From assembly GCA_030037515.1 (NCBI GenBank), contig JASHRE010000055.1, positions 1 to 8,614 of the forward strand: DNA of 8,614 nucleotides, read 5' to 3'. Shown one piece after another: positions 1 to 7,066 of this stretch (the first letter of the stretch is position 1; each line of letters starts with the position of its first letter). This DNA is from Candidatus Sulfotelmatobacter sp. (GTDB taxonomy: Bacteria; Acidobacteriota; Terriglobia; Terriglobales; Acidobacteriaceae). The translations under genes and the position numbers were made by a program. Below the pieces are notes generated by a model. That model saw nothing but the letters and a program-made list of their open reading frames with translations, was not told the origin of the DNA and searched no databases.

Positions 1-1
1 C

Positions 2-748
2 CGCGTCGCCAAGCTGCTCAAAAAGGTTGCGGTTGTTTCAGGTGACGGCTTCGGTTTCATCGGGAATCGGATGATGCTCGATGGCTACTGGCGCGAAGCC
101 GAGCAGTTGCTTTTGGAAGGCGCCACTCCAGCCCAGGTTGACCGGGCGCTTGAAAACTTCGGCTTTGCCATGGGACCGCACCGGGTCAGCGACCTGGGAG
201 GAAATGATGTCGGCACCAAAGCCCGCGTCCAGCTTTTCAAGCGGCAAAGCCGCCCTGATCCGTACTTCGTTATCGCCGACCGCCTCACGGAGATGGGACG
301 CCTTGGCCAGAAGACGGGCCGCGGTTTTTATCGCTATGAACCTGGCAGCCGGGAAGCTGTGACTGACCCCGAAGTGATCAGCCTGATTGAGAAGCTGGCG
401 TCTCGGAGAGGCATAAAGCGGCGCGCGATCAGCGAGCAAGAGATTGTTGAGCGATGCTTGTTGTCGCTGATCAATGTCGGCGCCCTGGTGCTCGAAGAAG
501 GGATCGCGGCGCGTGCCGCAGATATTGATGTGGTCTGGACCAGCGGTTATGGTTTCCCACGCCACCTGGGCGGTCCCATGTTCTCGGCTGGTTGGCTGGG
601 CCTTCCCCACGTGCTCGAGCGCATTCGCCATTATCATGAAATGCTCGGTCATTATTGGCGTCCGGCCGCATTGATCGAGCGCCTTGCGGTTGACGGATCG
701 AGCTTCGAAGAGTGGGACAAGGCGGCAGCATCGCACGCGGCAATTTGA
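2..748 (+). CDS. 3-hydroxyacyl-CoA dehydrogenase, C-terminal part (5' end outside window)
   Basis: This reading frame is open from the first bases of the window and ends in TGA, giving 248 visible residues without the start. It matches the C-terminal half of a 3-hydroxyacyl-CoA dehydrogenase, probably a FadB/FadJ-like multifunctional enoyl-CoA hydratase/dehydrogenase. The visible part opens at the junction between the NAD-binding domain and the first helical dehydrogenase domain (GFIGNRMM near residues 18-25, then REAEQLLLEGATPAQVDRAL and GFAMGPHRVSDLGGNDVG). A second helical domain runs from about residue 140 to 240 and carries the typical YGFPRHLGGPM segment (about 183-193). KTGRGFYRY at about 104-112 is also characteristic. 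The enzyme oxidises 3-hydroxyacyl-CoA to 3-ketoacyl-CoA with NAD+ in the cytoplasm. Next to a feruloyl-CoA-synthase-like gene it could act on the hydrated feruloyl-CoA side chain, but generic fatty-acid beta-oxidation is equally possible. The catalytic and NAD-binding residues lie outside the window. Confidence 0.9.
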   Translation, partial: RVAKLLKKVAVVSGDGFGFIGNRMMLDGYWREAEQLLLEGATPAQVDRALENFGFAMGPHRVSDLGGNDVGTKARVQLFKRQSRPDPYFVIADRLTEMGRLGQKTGRGFYRYEPGSREAVTDPEVISLIEKLASRRGIKRRAISEQEIVERCLLSLINVGALVLEEGIAARAADIDVVWTSGYGFPRHLGGPMFSAGWLGLPHVLERIRHYHEMLGHYWRPAALIERLAVDGSSFEEWDKAAASHAAI

Positions 749-780
749 GCGCTTCACAAGCCAGGCGATGCGGATTGAGA

Positions 781-2685
781 TTAAGCACGTTGGGCGCGCA
801 GCACGCGTTCATCTCCATCCCTGAACAAAGCGTCGAGAAGCTCGGGCCGGTTGCGCTCTAAGGCGCGACTGTTGACCGTGCCTTTGTCGGTCAGCTCGCC
901 GGCCGCGCCCGATGGCGGGTTTTCGACGAGCAACCCCGCCACGATGCGGTTGGAACTGCCCGTTCCGGCAGCGTAGAGTTTGCCGAGGCGTTCGCGGAAC
1001 ATGGCCCGGACGGTTGGGTTGGCGGCGATTTCTGCGGGCGGGGCGGCGACATCCAGACCGGCAGCGGTTGCGCATGCTTCCCACTCGGGAAAGATAAGAA
1101 TGCGCACGTCTTTGCGGTCGGCTCCGGCGACCACAACTTCATGGGCCAGGGGGCGCAGCATATCGAGCGCATCCAGGCGCAACTTGCCGGCGCTGACCTT
1201 GGTGCCCGAGTCCAGCTTGAAAACTTCATTCATCCTGCCATCGAAACGTAGCCCCGCCTGCGGCCGTTCGGGATCAATAAAACTCAGCAGATCACCGGAG
1301 CACAGGAATCCTTCCTCATCGAATGCGGCCTCGGTGGCCGCGGTATCGCGCCAATAGCCCGGGGTGACGTTGGGGCCGCGATATCGGACTTCGAAGCTGT
1401 TGTCGTTGGGGATGAGCTTAAGCTCGACGCCTGCGACCGGTATGCCGACCACGCCGGGCCCGCTCGCCCTCGCGTTGCCGAACAGTGCAATGGGCGCGGT
1501 CTCGGTCATCCCCAGGCCGCTCACCGTTAAAATCCTATGCCCCACCGTCTCCATGGCAAGCCGTTCGAGATCGAACCAAGTGGTCGGCCGCATCGAAGCC
1601 GCTGCATACCAGAGAAACTTCACGCGGCCAAAGAAATGCTCCCGAAACGCGCGGTCGGCCTCCAGGTGAGGAAGCAACAGTTCGTAGCCGCGAGGCACAT
1701 TGAAGTAGATGGTCGGCGCGACCCGCCGCAGCAGTTCCAGGCTTGCGCCAAACTTTTCAGGCGTCGGTTTTCCGGGATCTACGTACAGCGTTCCGCCATT
1801 GTGAAGGATGATGCTGAAATTGCTGTTGCTGCCCGCGGTGTGATTCCAGGGAGCCCAATCGACCATTACGGGCGGTTCTTCCTCCAGGCAGGGCGCGACT
1901 TGGCGCTTCATCTGGGAATTCGAACAGATCATGCCATGGGTATTGATGACAACCTTTGGCATGCCGGTCGAGCCCGAGGTAAACAGAAACTTTGCGATGG
2001 TTTGCCGATCGACCCGCGCCGCCGCCGCGCGCACTTGGCCGAGATGACTGCCATCGCCCTCGAGCCAGCCCAGATCGCGCCATTTGGGCCGAGCGTTGTG
2101 AAGAGCTATCACCGGAATGTCGGTTTTGAGAGCGTGCTCGATCGGCTGGCGATAAAGCACGCCATCGTCGACCACGACCATCCCGGGGGTCAGCAACCCA
2201 AAGGCGTGGGACAGCTTTCGGTAATCGATCGACTGCAGCGCATAAGCTGGAGCAATGGGAGCAATCGGAATGCCCACGTAAACAGCCGCCAGCATGATGA
2301 GTGCGTGATCGATCCCATTTTCGGCGAGAATTGCCACCGGCCGCTCCGGACCCAACTCGTAGCCGAGCAATCCTTCAGCCAGCCGCAGCACCGACTTACG
2401 AGCTTCTCCGTAACAGATGCTTCGCTCCCCGGCTGGGGTCTGCTCAACCATGAAACAACGCTGCGGCGCTTGGCGCGCCCAGCGGTCCAGCCACTGCCCG
2501 ACGCGAGAGTCGTAATCCCCCAAAGGCTCCAGGGAGCGCATCAGCAAACTGCCGTCCGAACGCCGGTTTAGCTCAACCTCGGGGGAGAAAAAGCGCACTG
2601 GCCGTAAGGGTAAATGGTGAGAATCGGTGCTCTGGTTCAGTGTACTCAACCCGACGAGCTTACTGGATGCAGTCCGGCGCCGCAA
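781..2685 (-). CDS. Feruloyl-CoA-synthase-like acyl-CoA ligase (AMP-forming)
   Basis: This is a 634-aa ANL-superfamily enzyme that activates a carboxylic acid to its CoA thioester through an acyl-adenylate. Visible motifs are the ATP-binding loop FLFTSGSTGMPKVV (233-246), SGLGMTETAP (389-398), RGPNVTPGYWRD (436-447), the SGDL aspartate (463-466), FDGRMNEVFKLDSGTKVS (481-498) and the C-terminal GELTDKGTVNSRA (596-608), whose Lys601 is the likely adenylation lysine. The N-terminal RPVRFFSPEVELNRRSDGS segment, the length and the C-terminal motif are typical of the feruloyl-CoA synthase (Fcs) family. Ferulate or a related hydroxycinnamate is the likely substrate, but an aroylacetate made by the downstream carboxylase is an alternative. 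The start is uncertain. The longest frame begins at TTG 2685; TTG 2649 (622 aa) would also keep the whole conserved region, and the first ATG (residue 49) lies inside it. Neither TTG has a clear ribosome binding site. The gene is divergent from a MarR regulator and ends 32 bp from the converging dehydrogenase gene. Confidence 0.88.
   Translation of the reverse strand: MRRRTASSKLVGLSTLNQSTDSHHLPLRPVRFFSPEVELNRRSDGSLLMRSLEPLGDYDSRVGQWLDRWARQAPQRCFMVEQTPAGERSICYGEARKSVLRLAEGLLGYELGPERPVAILAENGIDHALIMLAAVYVGIPIAPIAPAYALQSIDYRKLSHAFGLLTPGMVVVDDGVLYRQPIEHALKTDIPVIALHNARPKWRDLGWLEGDGSHLGQVRAAAARVDRQTIAKFLFTSGSTGMPKVVINTHGMICSNSQMKRQVAPCLEEEPPVMVDWAPWNHTAGSNSNFSIILHNGGTLYVDPGKPTPEKFGASLELLRRVAPTIYFNVPRGYELLLPHLEADRAFREHFFGRVKFLWYAAASMRPTTWFDLERLAMETVGHRILTVSGLGMTETAPIALFGNARASGPGVVGIPVAGVELKLIPNDNSFEVRYRGPNVTPGYWRDTAATEAAFDEEGFLCSGDLLSFIDPERPQAGLRFDGRMNEVFKLDSGTKVSAGKLRLDALDMLRPLAHEVVVAGADRKDVRILIFPEWEACATAAGLDVAAPPAEIAANPTVRAMFRERLGKLYAAGTGSSNRIVAGLLVENPPSGAAGELTDKGTVNSRALERNRPELLDALFRDGDERVLRAQRA
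2657..2685 (-). promoter_or_regulatory. Weak candidate promoter for the CoA ligase gene
   Basis: On the minus strand TTGCGG (2685-2680) is followed after 17 bases by TAAGCT (2662-2657). This is a poor match to a sigma-70 promoter with correct spacing. If it is real, transcription would begin close to TTG 2649 and would exclude TTG 2685 as the start. A perfect 8-bp palindrome, CGGCGCCG (2675-2682), lies inside it and could be incidental in GC-rich DNA. Confidence 0.15.
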
Positions 2686-2712
2686 GCGGTGGGAAGCGTC
2701 CGGATTCTCTCC

Positions 2713-2718
2713 TACAAT
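2713..2718 (+). promoter_or_regulatory. Candidate -10 box for the MarR gene
   Basis: TACAAT matches the sigma-70 -10 consensus at five of six positions. It lies only 9 bases before the ATG at 2728, so a transcript would be almost leaderless or translation would start further in. No convincing -35 element is seen about 17 bases upstream (around 2690-2695). The divergent ligase start lies just to the left, so a repressor bound here could block both genes. Confidence 0.3.
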
Positions 2719-2727
2719 AGGGCCAGC

Positions 2728-3261
2728 ATGAGGCTTGATGCCAAACCTTCATCCCCGCGGAAGATTCGCCGCAACCCCAGGTCGCAAGGCGAAGTGTACG
2801 ACGAACCGGGCCACTTAATTCGACGCGCCCAGCAGATAGCGGTTTCGTTATTTCACTCGACGATGGGCAACGGCGTGACCCCGATCCAATACTGCGTGCT
2901 CCGAGTTCTTCACGAACATCCCGGGATTGATCAAGTCACGCTGGCGAAATTTTGCGCCCTCGACACCTCAACCGCCGCAGATCTTGCCGTGCGACTAGAC
3001 GAGCGGGGACTGGTTCGCCGGACCATGCCGATGAGGAGCAAACGCTTTCGCTTGCTTCATCTCACGCCGGAAGGGACTGCCCTGCTGAAAAAACTTATTC
3101 CCCGCAGCACCGTCCTTGCCAGCCGCCTGCTTCAGGCACTGAACCGCGAAGAACAAAAGGTTTTCATGCAACTGTTGAAAAAATTCGTTCACCTGAACAA
3201 CGACGAAAGCCGGGCGCCTCTTGACCGGGGATTCTCCGGGTCGCAAAACGCGGGTCGATAA
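2728..3261 (+). CDS. MarR-family transcriptional regulator, likely aryl-CoA-responsive repressor
   Basis: This 177-aa protein has the MarR winged-helix fold. The N-terminal dimerisation segment contains YDEPGHLIRRAQQIAV (24-39), followed by TPIQYCVLRVLHEHPG (51-66). The recognition helix region is LDTSTAADLAVRLDERGLV (78-96), the wing is RRTMPMRSKRFRLLHLTPEG (97-116), and C-terminal dimerisation helices follow. The EPGHLIRRAQQI signature resembles regulators of hydroxycinnamate catabolism (CouR/FerC type). Those repress the aryl-CoA ligase operon and are released by coumaroyl- or feruloyl-CoA. The gene is divergent from the feruloyl-CoA-synthase-like gene, which supports that role; the ligand itself is inferred. 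ATG 2728 is chosen because it precedes the conserved N-terminus by about 24 residues. An in-frame GTG at 2794 (155 aa) would begin just before the EPGHLIRR motif with AAGG upstream and cannot be excluded. The longer frame from 2614 would overlap the ligase gene and is unlikely. The last 20 or so residues look like an unstructured tail. Confidence 0.85.
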   Translation: MRLDAKPSSPRKIRRNPRSQGEVYDEPGHLIRRAQQIAVSLFHSTMGNGVTPIQYCVLRVLHEHPGIDQVTLAKFCALDTSTAADLAVRLDERGLVRRTMPMRSKRFRLLHLTPEGTALLKKLIPRSTVLASRLLQALNREEQKVFMQLLKKFVHLNNDESRAPLDRGFSGSQNAGR

Positions 3262-3338
3262 TCCGCGTCCTACGCTCCCGGAACTTTTGTGTCCATCCAT
3301 TAGTCCACAGCAATCGCAGAGGACCTTGCGCCAGGGGG

Positions 3339-3344
3339 TATAAT
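3339..3344 (+). promoter_or_regulatory. Perfect TATAAT -10 box upstream of the dikinase operon
   Basis: TATAAT follows a GGGGG run in non-coding DNA and is oriented toward the four-gene operon. No good -35 hexamer sits at 16-18 bp upstream (the region around 3316-3322 reads GCAGAGG), so an activator may be needed or the match may be fortuitous. It is the best promoter candidate for the operon. Confidence 0.4.
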
Positions 3345-3512
3345 CTCCGCCATCATTGGGGGATTCGGCTGCAGTTTGATTTCGAGTCTGGGCGATCCTC
3401 GACCGCGTATTCTCCGACCGCGAAACGTGCGCGCCCTGCAGCAGCGGAGATCATGGAGTCGGCGTGTCCGCCCAATCTCAGCGGGCTCGAGTGCGAAACC
3501 GAGCCGCCGATC

Positions 3513-3520
3513 GGAAGGGA
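3513..3520 (+). promoter_or_regulatory. Ribosome binding site deciding the start at 3524
   Basis: GGAAGGGA ends 3 bases before ATG 3524, and its AAGG core is 6 bases away. It is the strongest Shine-Dalgarno match near this gene's start and favours ATG 3524 over the upstream in-frame GTG at 3464, which has only a GGAG nearby. Confidence 0.5.
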
Positions 3521-3523
3521 CCT

Positions 3524-5344
3524 ATGAGCACAACCGGCAATACCAGATGCTTTCCGCTGCCCAGTTCCCTGAAGGTCGTTGCGGGCACCGAAACCGCGCA
3601 AGCCGCCTATCCCTACTACATGCAGTTCGCCAAAGAGGATGATCAGCGCTTCTGGTTTTACAACTCCATGCACTTTCCGGAGCCGATGAGCGCGTTCGAC
3701 GTCACCACGGCGGAAGCAGCCTATTGTGCCCTGGGCGCGGCCAACACGCGCGTGCACAGTTTGCCCACGACGCTCGGCATCGACTATCGCATCATCAACG
3801 GGCGCGTCTACATTGGCGGCAACGCCGTCACCGATCCCGCCGAAATTGCCCGGCGTACAAAGGAATTCCAGCGACGAGCCTTCTATTACTACGAACACTG
3901 GGAAGAATTATTCGCGCAATGGAAAAGCAAGATGCTGGCCTTAATCCGGGAGGCCGAGGCCTTGCCGAAGCTTCGACTGCCCGAGTTCGAGCCTCTGGAG
4001 CACGTCCGCGCCGGGCGCGGCATTGCCTCCAACCACTACCTTCTCGCCATCTACCAGAAGACGCTCGAGGCCTATTTCCGCATGTGGCACCATCATTTCG
4101 AGTTTCTGCTGCTGGGATATGGCGCTTATCTCACCTTCTTTGATTTCTGTAAGAGAGCGTTCCCGGAAATCAGCGAACAGACCGTGGCCCGCATGGTGGC
4201 CGGCATGGAAGCAGAAATCTTTCGTCCCGACGACGAACTCCGCCGCCTCGCCAAACGCGCCATCGAATTGGGCGTGGAGGGCCTTTTTCGCGAGGGAGCC
4301 GCTCCCGCCGACGTCATGCAATTCCTCGAGCAGTCCGCCTCCGGCAGGAAGTGGCTTGAGGAGCTCGCCGCCTCGCGCGACCCGTGGTTCAACATCAATG
4401 TGGGAGACGGCTTCTATCACTACCATCGTTGCTGGAACGACGACCTCTCGATGCCCTTTGCCTCTCTGCCCGGCTACATCGCCAACGCGAAAGCGGGCGA
4501 GCGCATTGAACGGCCGATCGACAAATTGATGGCCGAGCGCCAGCAGCTCATCCACGATTACCGCGAGCTGCTGAACAGCGACGAAGAACGCATCGCATAT
4601 GACCAGATGATTCAGCTGGCCCATCGTGTGTTCCCCTACGTCGAGGGGCACAAGTTCTACTGCGAGCACTGGTACACCAATCTGTTCTTTAACAAGATTC
4701 GGGAATTCGGCGGGCTCTTAGCCGAGCATGGTTTCTTCCCCAATGCCGAGGACATTTTTCACCTGACTCACTACGAAGTCGAAGCAGCGATTGTCGACCT
4801 CATGACGTCCTGGTCGAACGGCTCCCCGCCGCGTGGTCCCGCGCGCTGGACGCCGATTGTGAATGAGCGCAAAGCGGCGATTGCGGAATGGGCCAAGCAC
4901 GAAGCTCCGCCCGCGCTGGGCCCCGTGCCCGATGTGATTGATGATCCTGCCATCGTCATGCTGTGGGGTATCACGCGTGAAAACCTGGATTCCTGGCTGG
5001 CCGCGGGCGAGAAGCCGGATTCCGATGAGATTAAGGGATTCGCCGCTTCCAGCGGCGTGGTCGAAGGCATCGCCCGGGTGGTGATGTCTGTGGACGAAAT
5101 TGACCGGCTGCGACGCGGCGACATTCTGGTCTGCCGCGTCACAAACCCGAGTTGGGCGCCGGTTTTTCAGAAGATTGCGGCAGCCGTCTCCGACATCGGC
5201 GGCTCGATGAGCCACGCGGCCATCGTTGCGCGAGAGTACGGCTTGCCGGCAGTAGTCGGTACGGGTACAGGAACACAGAAGATTAAAGACGGCCAGCTGA
5301 TTCGCGTGGATGGCGGCCGGGGCGTCGTGACCGTTCTTCATTAG
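3524..5344 (+). CDS. Phosphohistidine (swivel) subunit of a split PEP-synthase-like dikinase, PpsA-like
   Basis: This is a 606-aa protein. Its C-terminal ~100 residues (about 503-606) are a PEP-utilizing-enzyme mobile domain: SSGVVEGIARVV, then GDILVCRVTNPSWAPVF, then GGSMSHAAIVAREYGLPAVV with the phospho-accepting His564 (codon 5213-5215). The remaining ~500 residues lack the PEP/pyruvate-binding barrel of PEP synthase. They begin with FWFYNSMHFPEPMSAFD (43-59), are rich in Tyr, Trp and His, and probably bind the organic phosphate acceptor. Size and architecture match the ~70-kDa subunit PpsA of phenylphosphate synthase, whose partner supplies the ATP-binding domain; that partner is the next gene. 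The predicted role is to carry phosphate from ATP on His564 to a phenolic hydroxyl in the cytoplasm. With biotin carboxylase genes following, a 4-hydroxyacetophenone-type acceptor is more likely than phenol. Acceptor identity is inferred. The classical TCH triplet before the histidine's helix is MSH here. Confidence 0.82.
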   Translation: MSTTGNTRCFPLPSSLKVVAGTETAQAAYPYYMQFAKEDDQRFWFYNSMHFPEPMSAFDVTTAEAAYCALGAANTRVHSLPTTLGIDYRIINGRVYIGGNAVTDPAEIARRTKEFQRRAFYYYEHWEELFAQWKSKMLALIREAEALPKLRLPEFEPLEHVRAGRGIASNHYLLAIYQKTLEAYFRMWHHHFEFLLLGYGAYLTFFDFCKRAFPEISEQTVARMVAGMEAEIFRPDDELRRLAKRAIELGVEGLFREGAAPADVMQFLEQSASGRKWLEELAASRDPWFNINVGDGFYHYHRCWNDDLSMPFASLPGYIANAKAGERIERPIDKLMAERQQLIHDYRELLNSDEERIAYDQMIQLAHRVFPYVEGHKFYCEHWYTNLFFNKIREFGGLLAEHGFFPNAEDIFHLTHYEVEAAIVDLMTSWSNGSPPRGPARWTPIVNERKAAIAEWAKHEAPPALGPVPDVIDDPAIVMLWGITRENLDSWLAAGEKPDSDEIKGFAASSGVVEGIARVVMSVDEIDRLRRGDILVCRVTNPSWAPVFQKIAAAVSDIGGSMSHAAIVAREYGLPAVVGTGTGTQKIKDGQLIRVDGGRGVVTVLH

Positions 5345-5567
5345 TGTTGTTTCCGTCGGTTGCCATTCGCTTCGAGAACTGGAAACCGGCAGATGCGAAG
5401 TTGTCAGCGCAGCGCTGCCGCCGGAAACAGGCACCACTCAACAGTCATGAGGGCCACGGCAATTTCGTCGAAAATGGTCGATCTTTGCTGGTTCACCAAT
5501 CACCACGAGAGCTAGCCGCGAACACGGCGCTCCCATTAACAAACCGCTGCACATGTGATCAGCCCGG
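5345..5567 (+). other. 223-bp gap between the two dikinase subunit genes
   Basis: No convincing gene is seen here. A 102-codon frame across it (5344-5652) has no recognisable motif and runs into the next gene out of frame. A short perfect palindrome, AGCGC-A-GCGCT, lies at 5406-5416. No TATAAT-like promoter or T-run terminator stands out. The gap is unusual because all later junctions in this operon are overlapping or only a few bases apart. Confidence 0.4.
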
Positions 5568-6617
5568 ATGCGTTCTAACGCAAACATCAGTTGGTTCGCC
5601 GACATCACACTCGCCGATCGCCCTATGGTGGGTGGAAAGGGCGGTTCGTTAGGGGAGTTGACGCGCGCCCATATCGCGGTGCCACCTGGTTTCGTCGTAA
5701 CCACTGAGGGGTTTGAACGCGTCTTGGCCGAACTGGAAAAGGAAAACCCCATCCGGCCGCGGGTCGAGGCGCTGTCGCTGGAGAACCTGAGAGGAATTCG
5801 CCTGCTTTCCGAAGAACTTCGCAGCCGCGTCAACAGCGCGCCCTTGCCGGAAGACGTTTGCGCAGACATCGCGGCGGCGCATGGCGAGCTGTGCGGATCG
5901 GATCCCGGTGGGCCATTGGCGGTGCGCTCTTCGGCTACTTCGGAGGATTGCGAGGCAGCCAGTTTCGCCGGAGCCCAAGACACTTATCTCTGGGTGAAAG
6001 GCGCCGAGTCTGTTTTGCAGTGCGTGCGATCTTGCTGGGCCAGCCTGTACTCGGTTCCATCGATCTCGTACCGCCGCAAAGACGGCACGCCGGAAAAGGG
6101 AGTGGCGATTGCAGTCGTCGTCCAAAAGATGGTGGACGCGCGCTCGGCGGGAGTGATGTTCACACGCAGCCCGCTGACCGGCGACCGCTCCGTAATCACG
6201 ATCGAATCAGCCTGGGGTCTGGGCTCCGCCGTGGTCAGCGGCGAGGTCACACCGGATCGCTTCGCCATCGCCAAAATTGGCGGCCAAATTTCCCTGCGCC
6301 AACTTTCCGATAAGCGGATGCGACACGTGCCGGCGGTAAGCGGCGGAATCGAGCATGCGGAAACTCCCGAACCGCTTCGGCGGGAGCCGTCGATAAGCGA
6401 CAACGAACTGAAAGCACTGGCGGAGATTGGTCGCAAAGTCGAACGCCATTACGGTCGGGCTCAAGACATCGAATGGGCGATCGATCGCCGCGGTGAAATC
6501 TTTTTGTTACAGAGCCGCCCCGAGACGGTATGGTGCGGCAAAGACAAAGTTCCCGTTGCCAAACCCAGCGAGAATCCACTCATGCACGTAATGAACATCT
6601 TTGGGGGCCGGCGTTGA
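5568..6617 (+). CDS. ATP-binding subunit of a split PEP-synthase-like dikinase, PpsB-like
   Basis: This 349-aa protein is a stand-alone PEP/pyruvate dikinase N-terminal domain of ATP-grasp type. In order: VGGKGGSLGEL (21-31), VPPGFVVTTEGF (38-49), LAVRSSATSEDCEAASFAGA (117-136), VVVQKMVDARSAGVMFTRSP (183-202), ESAWGLGSAVVSGEVTPDRF (213-232) and the C-terminal DIEWAID...IFLLQSRPET (300-320), which supplies metal- and ATP-binding residues. No histidine or PEP domain follows; the protein ends with a ~29-residue tail. This matches the ~40-kDa subunit PpsB of phenylphosphate synthase. Its job would be to transfer the beta-phosphate of ATP to the histidine of the preceding protein, releasing AMP and phosphate. 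ATG 5568 lies directly before the conserved region, but its ribosome binding site is weak. The stop codon overlaps the start of the biotin carrier gene, which ties dikinase and carboxylase into one expression unit. Confidence 0.85.
   Translation: MRSNANISWFADITLADRPMVGGKGGSLGELTRAHIAVPPGFVVTTEGFERVLAELEKENPIRPRVEALSLENLRGIRLLSEELRSRVNSAPLPEDVCADIAAAHGELCGSDPGGPLAVRSSATSEDCEAASFAGAQDTYLWVKGAESVLQCVRSCWASLYSVPSISYRRKDGTPEKGVAIAVVVQKMVDARSAGVMFTRSPLTGDRSVITIESAWGLGSAVVSGEVTPDRFAIAKIGGQISLRQLSDKRMRHVPAVSGGIEHAETPEPLRREPSISDNELKALAEIGRKVERHYGRAQDIEWAIDRRGEIFLLQSRPETVWCGKDKVPVAKPSENPLMHVMNIFGGRR
6603..6607 (+). promoter_or_regulatory. Ribosome binding site for the biotin carrier TTG start
   Basis: GGGGG lies 6 bases before TTG 6614, the start that places the carrier's conserved N-terminal helix at its usual position. 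The match to the anti-Shine-Dalgarno is moderate; overlap with the upstream stop suggests reinitiation helps. Confidence 0.35.
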
Positions 6618-7063
6618 CGCTCACAGCCAAAGATGTGGCCGAGATCATACGCATCCTCGAGGAATCGAGCTTCGATCAGTTAACCCTCGAGATGGATGGT
6701 GTGAAATTAAGCCTAGAGCGCGGATCTGCGCTGCCGCGGGTTCCCGCTTTCACGCCGGCCGCTTCGCCGCCGCCCAATTCGCCGCTACAGCCGATAGCAA
6801 AGCCCCCCTCCGAACCAGGTCTGCTTGAAATCACTGCTCCTCTGCTCGGAATCTTCTACGTCGCGCCCAGGCCGGGCGAGCCTCCGTTCGTGGAAGTGGG
6901 ATCGAAGGTCGGCGAGCAGACCGTCGTCGGAATCATCGAAGTCATGAAACTAATGCACACCGTCTGTGCGGGCGTGAAAGGCGAAGTCACCGAAATCTTG
7001 GTCAAAAACGGCGCGGCCATCGAGTATGGCGAAGTTCTTATGCGCGTGCGTCCAGAGGCGTGA
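6614..7063 (+). CDS. Biotin carboxyl carrier protein, AccB type
   Basis: This 149-aa protein carries biotin between the biotin carboxylase and carboxyltransferase active sites. Its order is that of AccB: an N-terminal helix-strand segment (VAEIIRILEESSFDQLTLEM, 8-27), a Pro/Ala/Ser-rich flexible linker (about 39-69) and a biotinyl/lipoyl domain (about 70-147). The biotin attachment site is IIEVMKLMH with Lys112 (codon 6947-6949), a variant of EAMKM. The segment VAPRPGEPPF (83-92) occupies the place of the AccB 'thumb', a trait of acetyl-CoA carboxylase carriers. The TTG start at 6614 overlaps the previous stop as TTGA and gives the normal AccB length; the longer in-frame ATG at 6530 would add 28 residues read from within the upstream gene. 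The partner carboxyltransferase follows after 3 bases. Clustering argues for a dedicated carrier rather than the housekeeping AccB. A biotin-protein ligase is not in the window. Confidence 0.88.
   Translation: MTLTAKDVAEIIRILEESSFDQLTLEMDGVKLSLERGSALPRVPAFTPAASPPPNSPLQPIAKPPSEPGLLEITAPLLGIFYVAPRPGEPPFVEVGSKVGEQTVVGIIEVMKLMHTVCAGVKGEVTEILVKNGAAIEYGEVLMRVRPEA
7054..7058 (+). promoter_or_regulatory. Ribosome binding site for the carboxyltransferase GTG start
   Basis: AGAGG lies 8 bases before GTG 7067, inside the end of the carrier gene. It supports the GTG start, which sits directly before the conserved IQIVETSLRDG strand, and indicates translational coupling. Confidence 0.45.
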
Positions 7064-7066
7064 GCT

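Larger units (their letters stand above)
3262..3523 (+). promoter_or_regulatory. Intergenic leader of the dikinase/carboxylase operon
   Basis: This 262-bp stretch has no gene of its own unless the following CDS starts early at GTG 3464. It holds a perfect TATAAT (3339-3344), giving a leader of roughly 170 bases to ATG 3524, and a ribosome binding site at its end. CGACCGCG occurs twice (3400-3407 and 3415-3422), 15 bp apart; this could be a regulator half-site pair or chance. No clear rho-independent terminator for the MarR gene is visible. Confidence 0.4.

Noticed and set aside
38..757. A 239-codon minus-strand frame at the left edge
   Set aside because: It mirrors the 3-hydroxyacyl-CoA dehydrogenase frame, which has clear family motifs; the minus-strand product has none.
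1537..2571. A 344-codon open frame on the plus strand opposite the CoA ligase gene
   Set aside because: It lies entirely antisense to a protein with clear ANL motifs and shows no recognisable domain; long antisense frames are common in GC-rich coding DNA.
3200..3245. Imperfect inverted repeat GACCGGGGATTCTCCGGGTC near the end of the MarR gene as a terminator
   Set aside because: The stem has mismatches, lies inside the coding sequence and has no T-run after it.
3941..4669. A 242-codon minus-strand frame inside the PpsA-like gene
   Set aside because: Antisense shadow of a well-supported gene; no family motif in the translation.
5344..5652. A 102-codon plus-strand frame spanning the gap between the dikinase genes
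   Set aside because: No recognisable motif, no ribosome binding site of note, and its last third overlaps the ATP-binding subunit gene out of frame.
3524..6617. Reading the dikinase as an ordinary PEP synthase or pyruvate phosphate dikinase
   Set aside because: The C-terminal PEP/pyruvate-binding barrel is absent and the domains are on two proteins in inverted order.
3524..6617. Reading the locus as anaerobic phenol degradation through phenylphosphate
   Set aside because: No UbiD-type phenylphosphate carboxylase subunits or PpsC-like CBS protein are present; biotin carboxylase genes follow instead. Flanking DNA could still change this.
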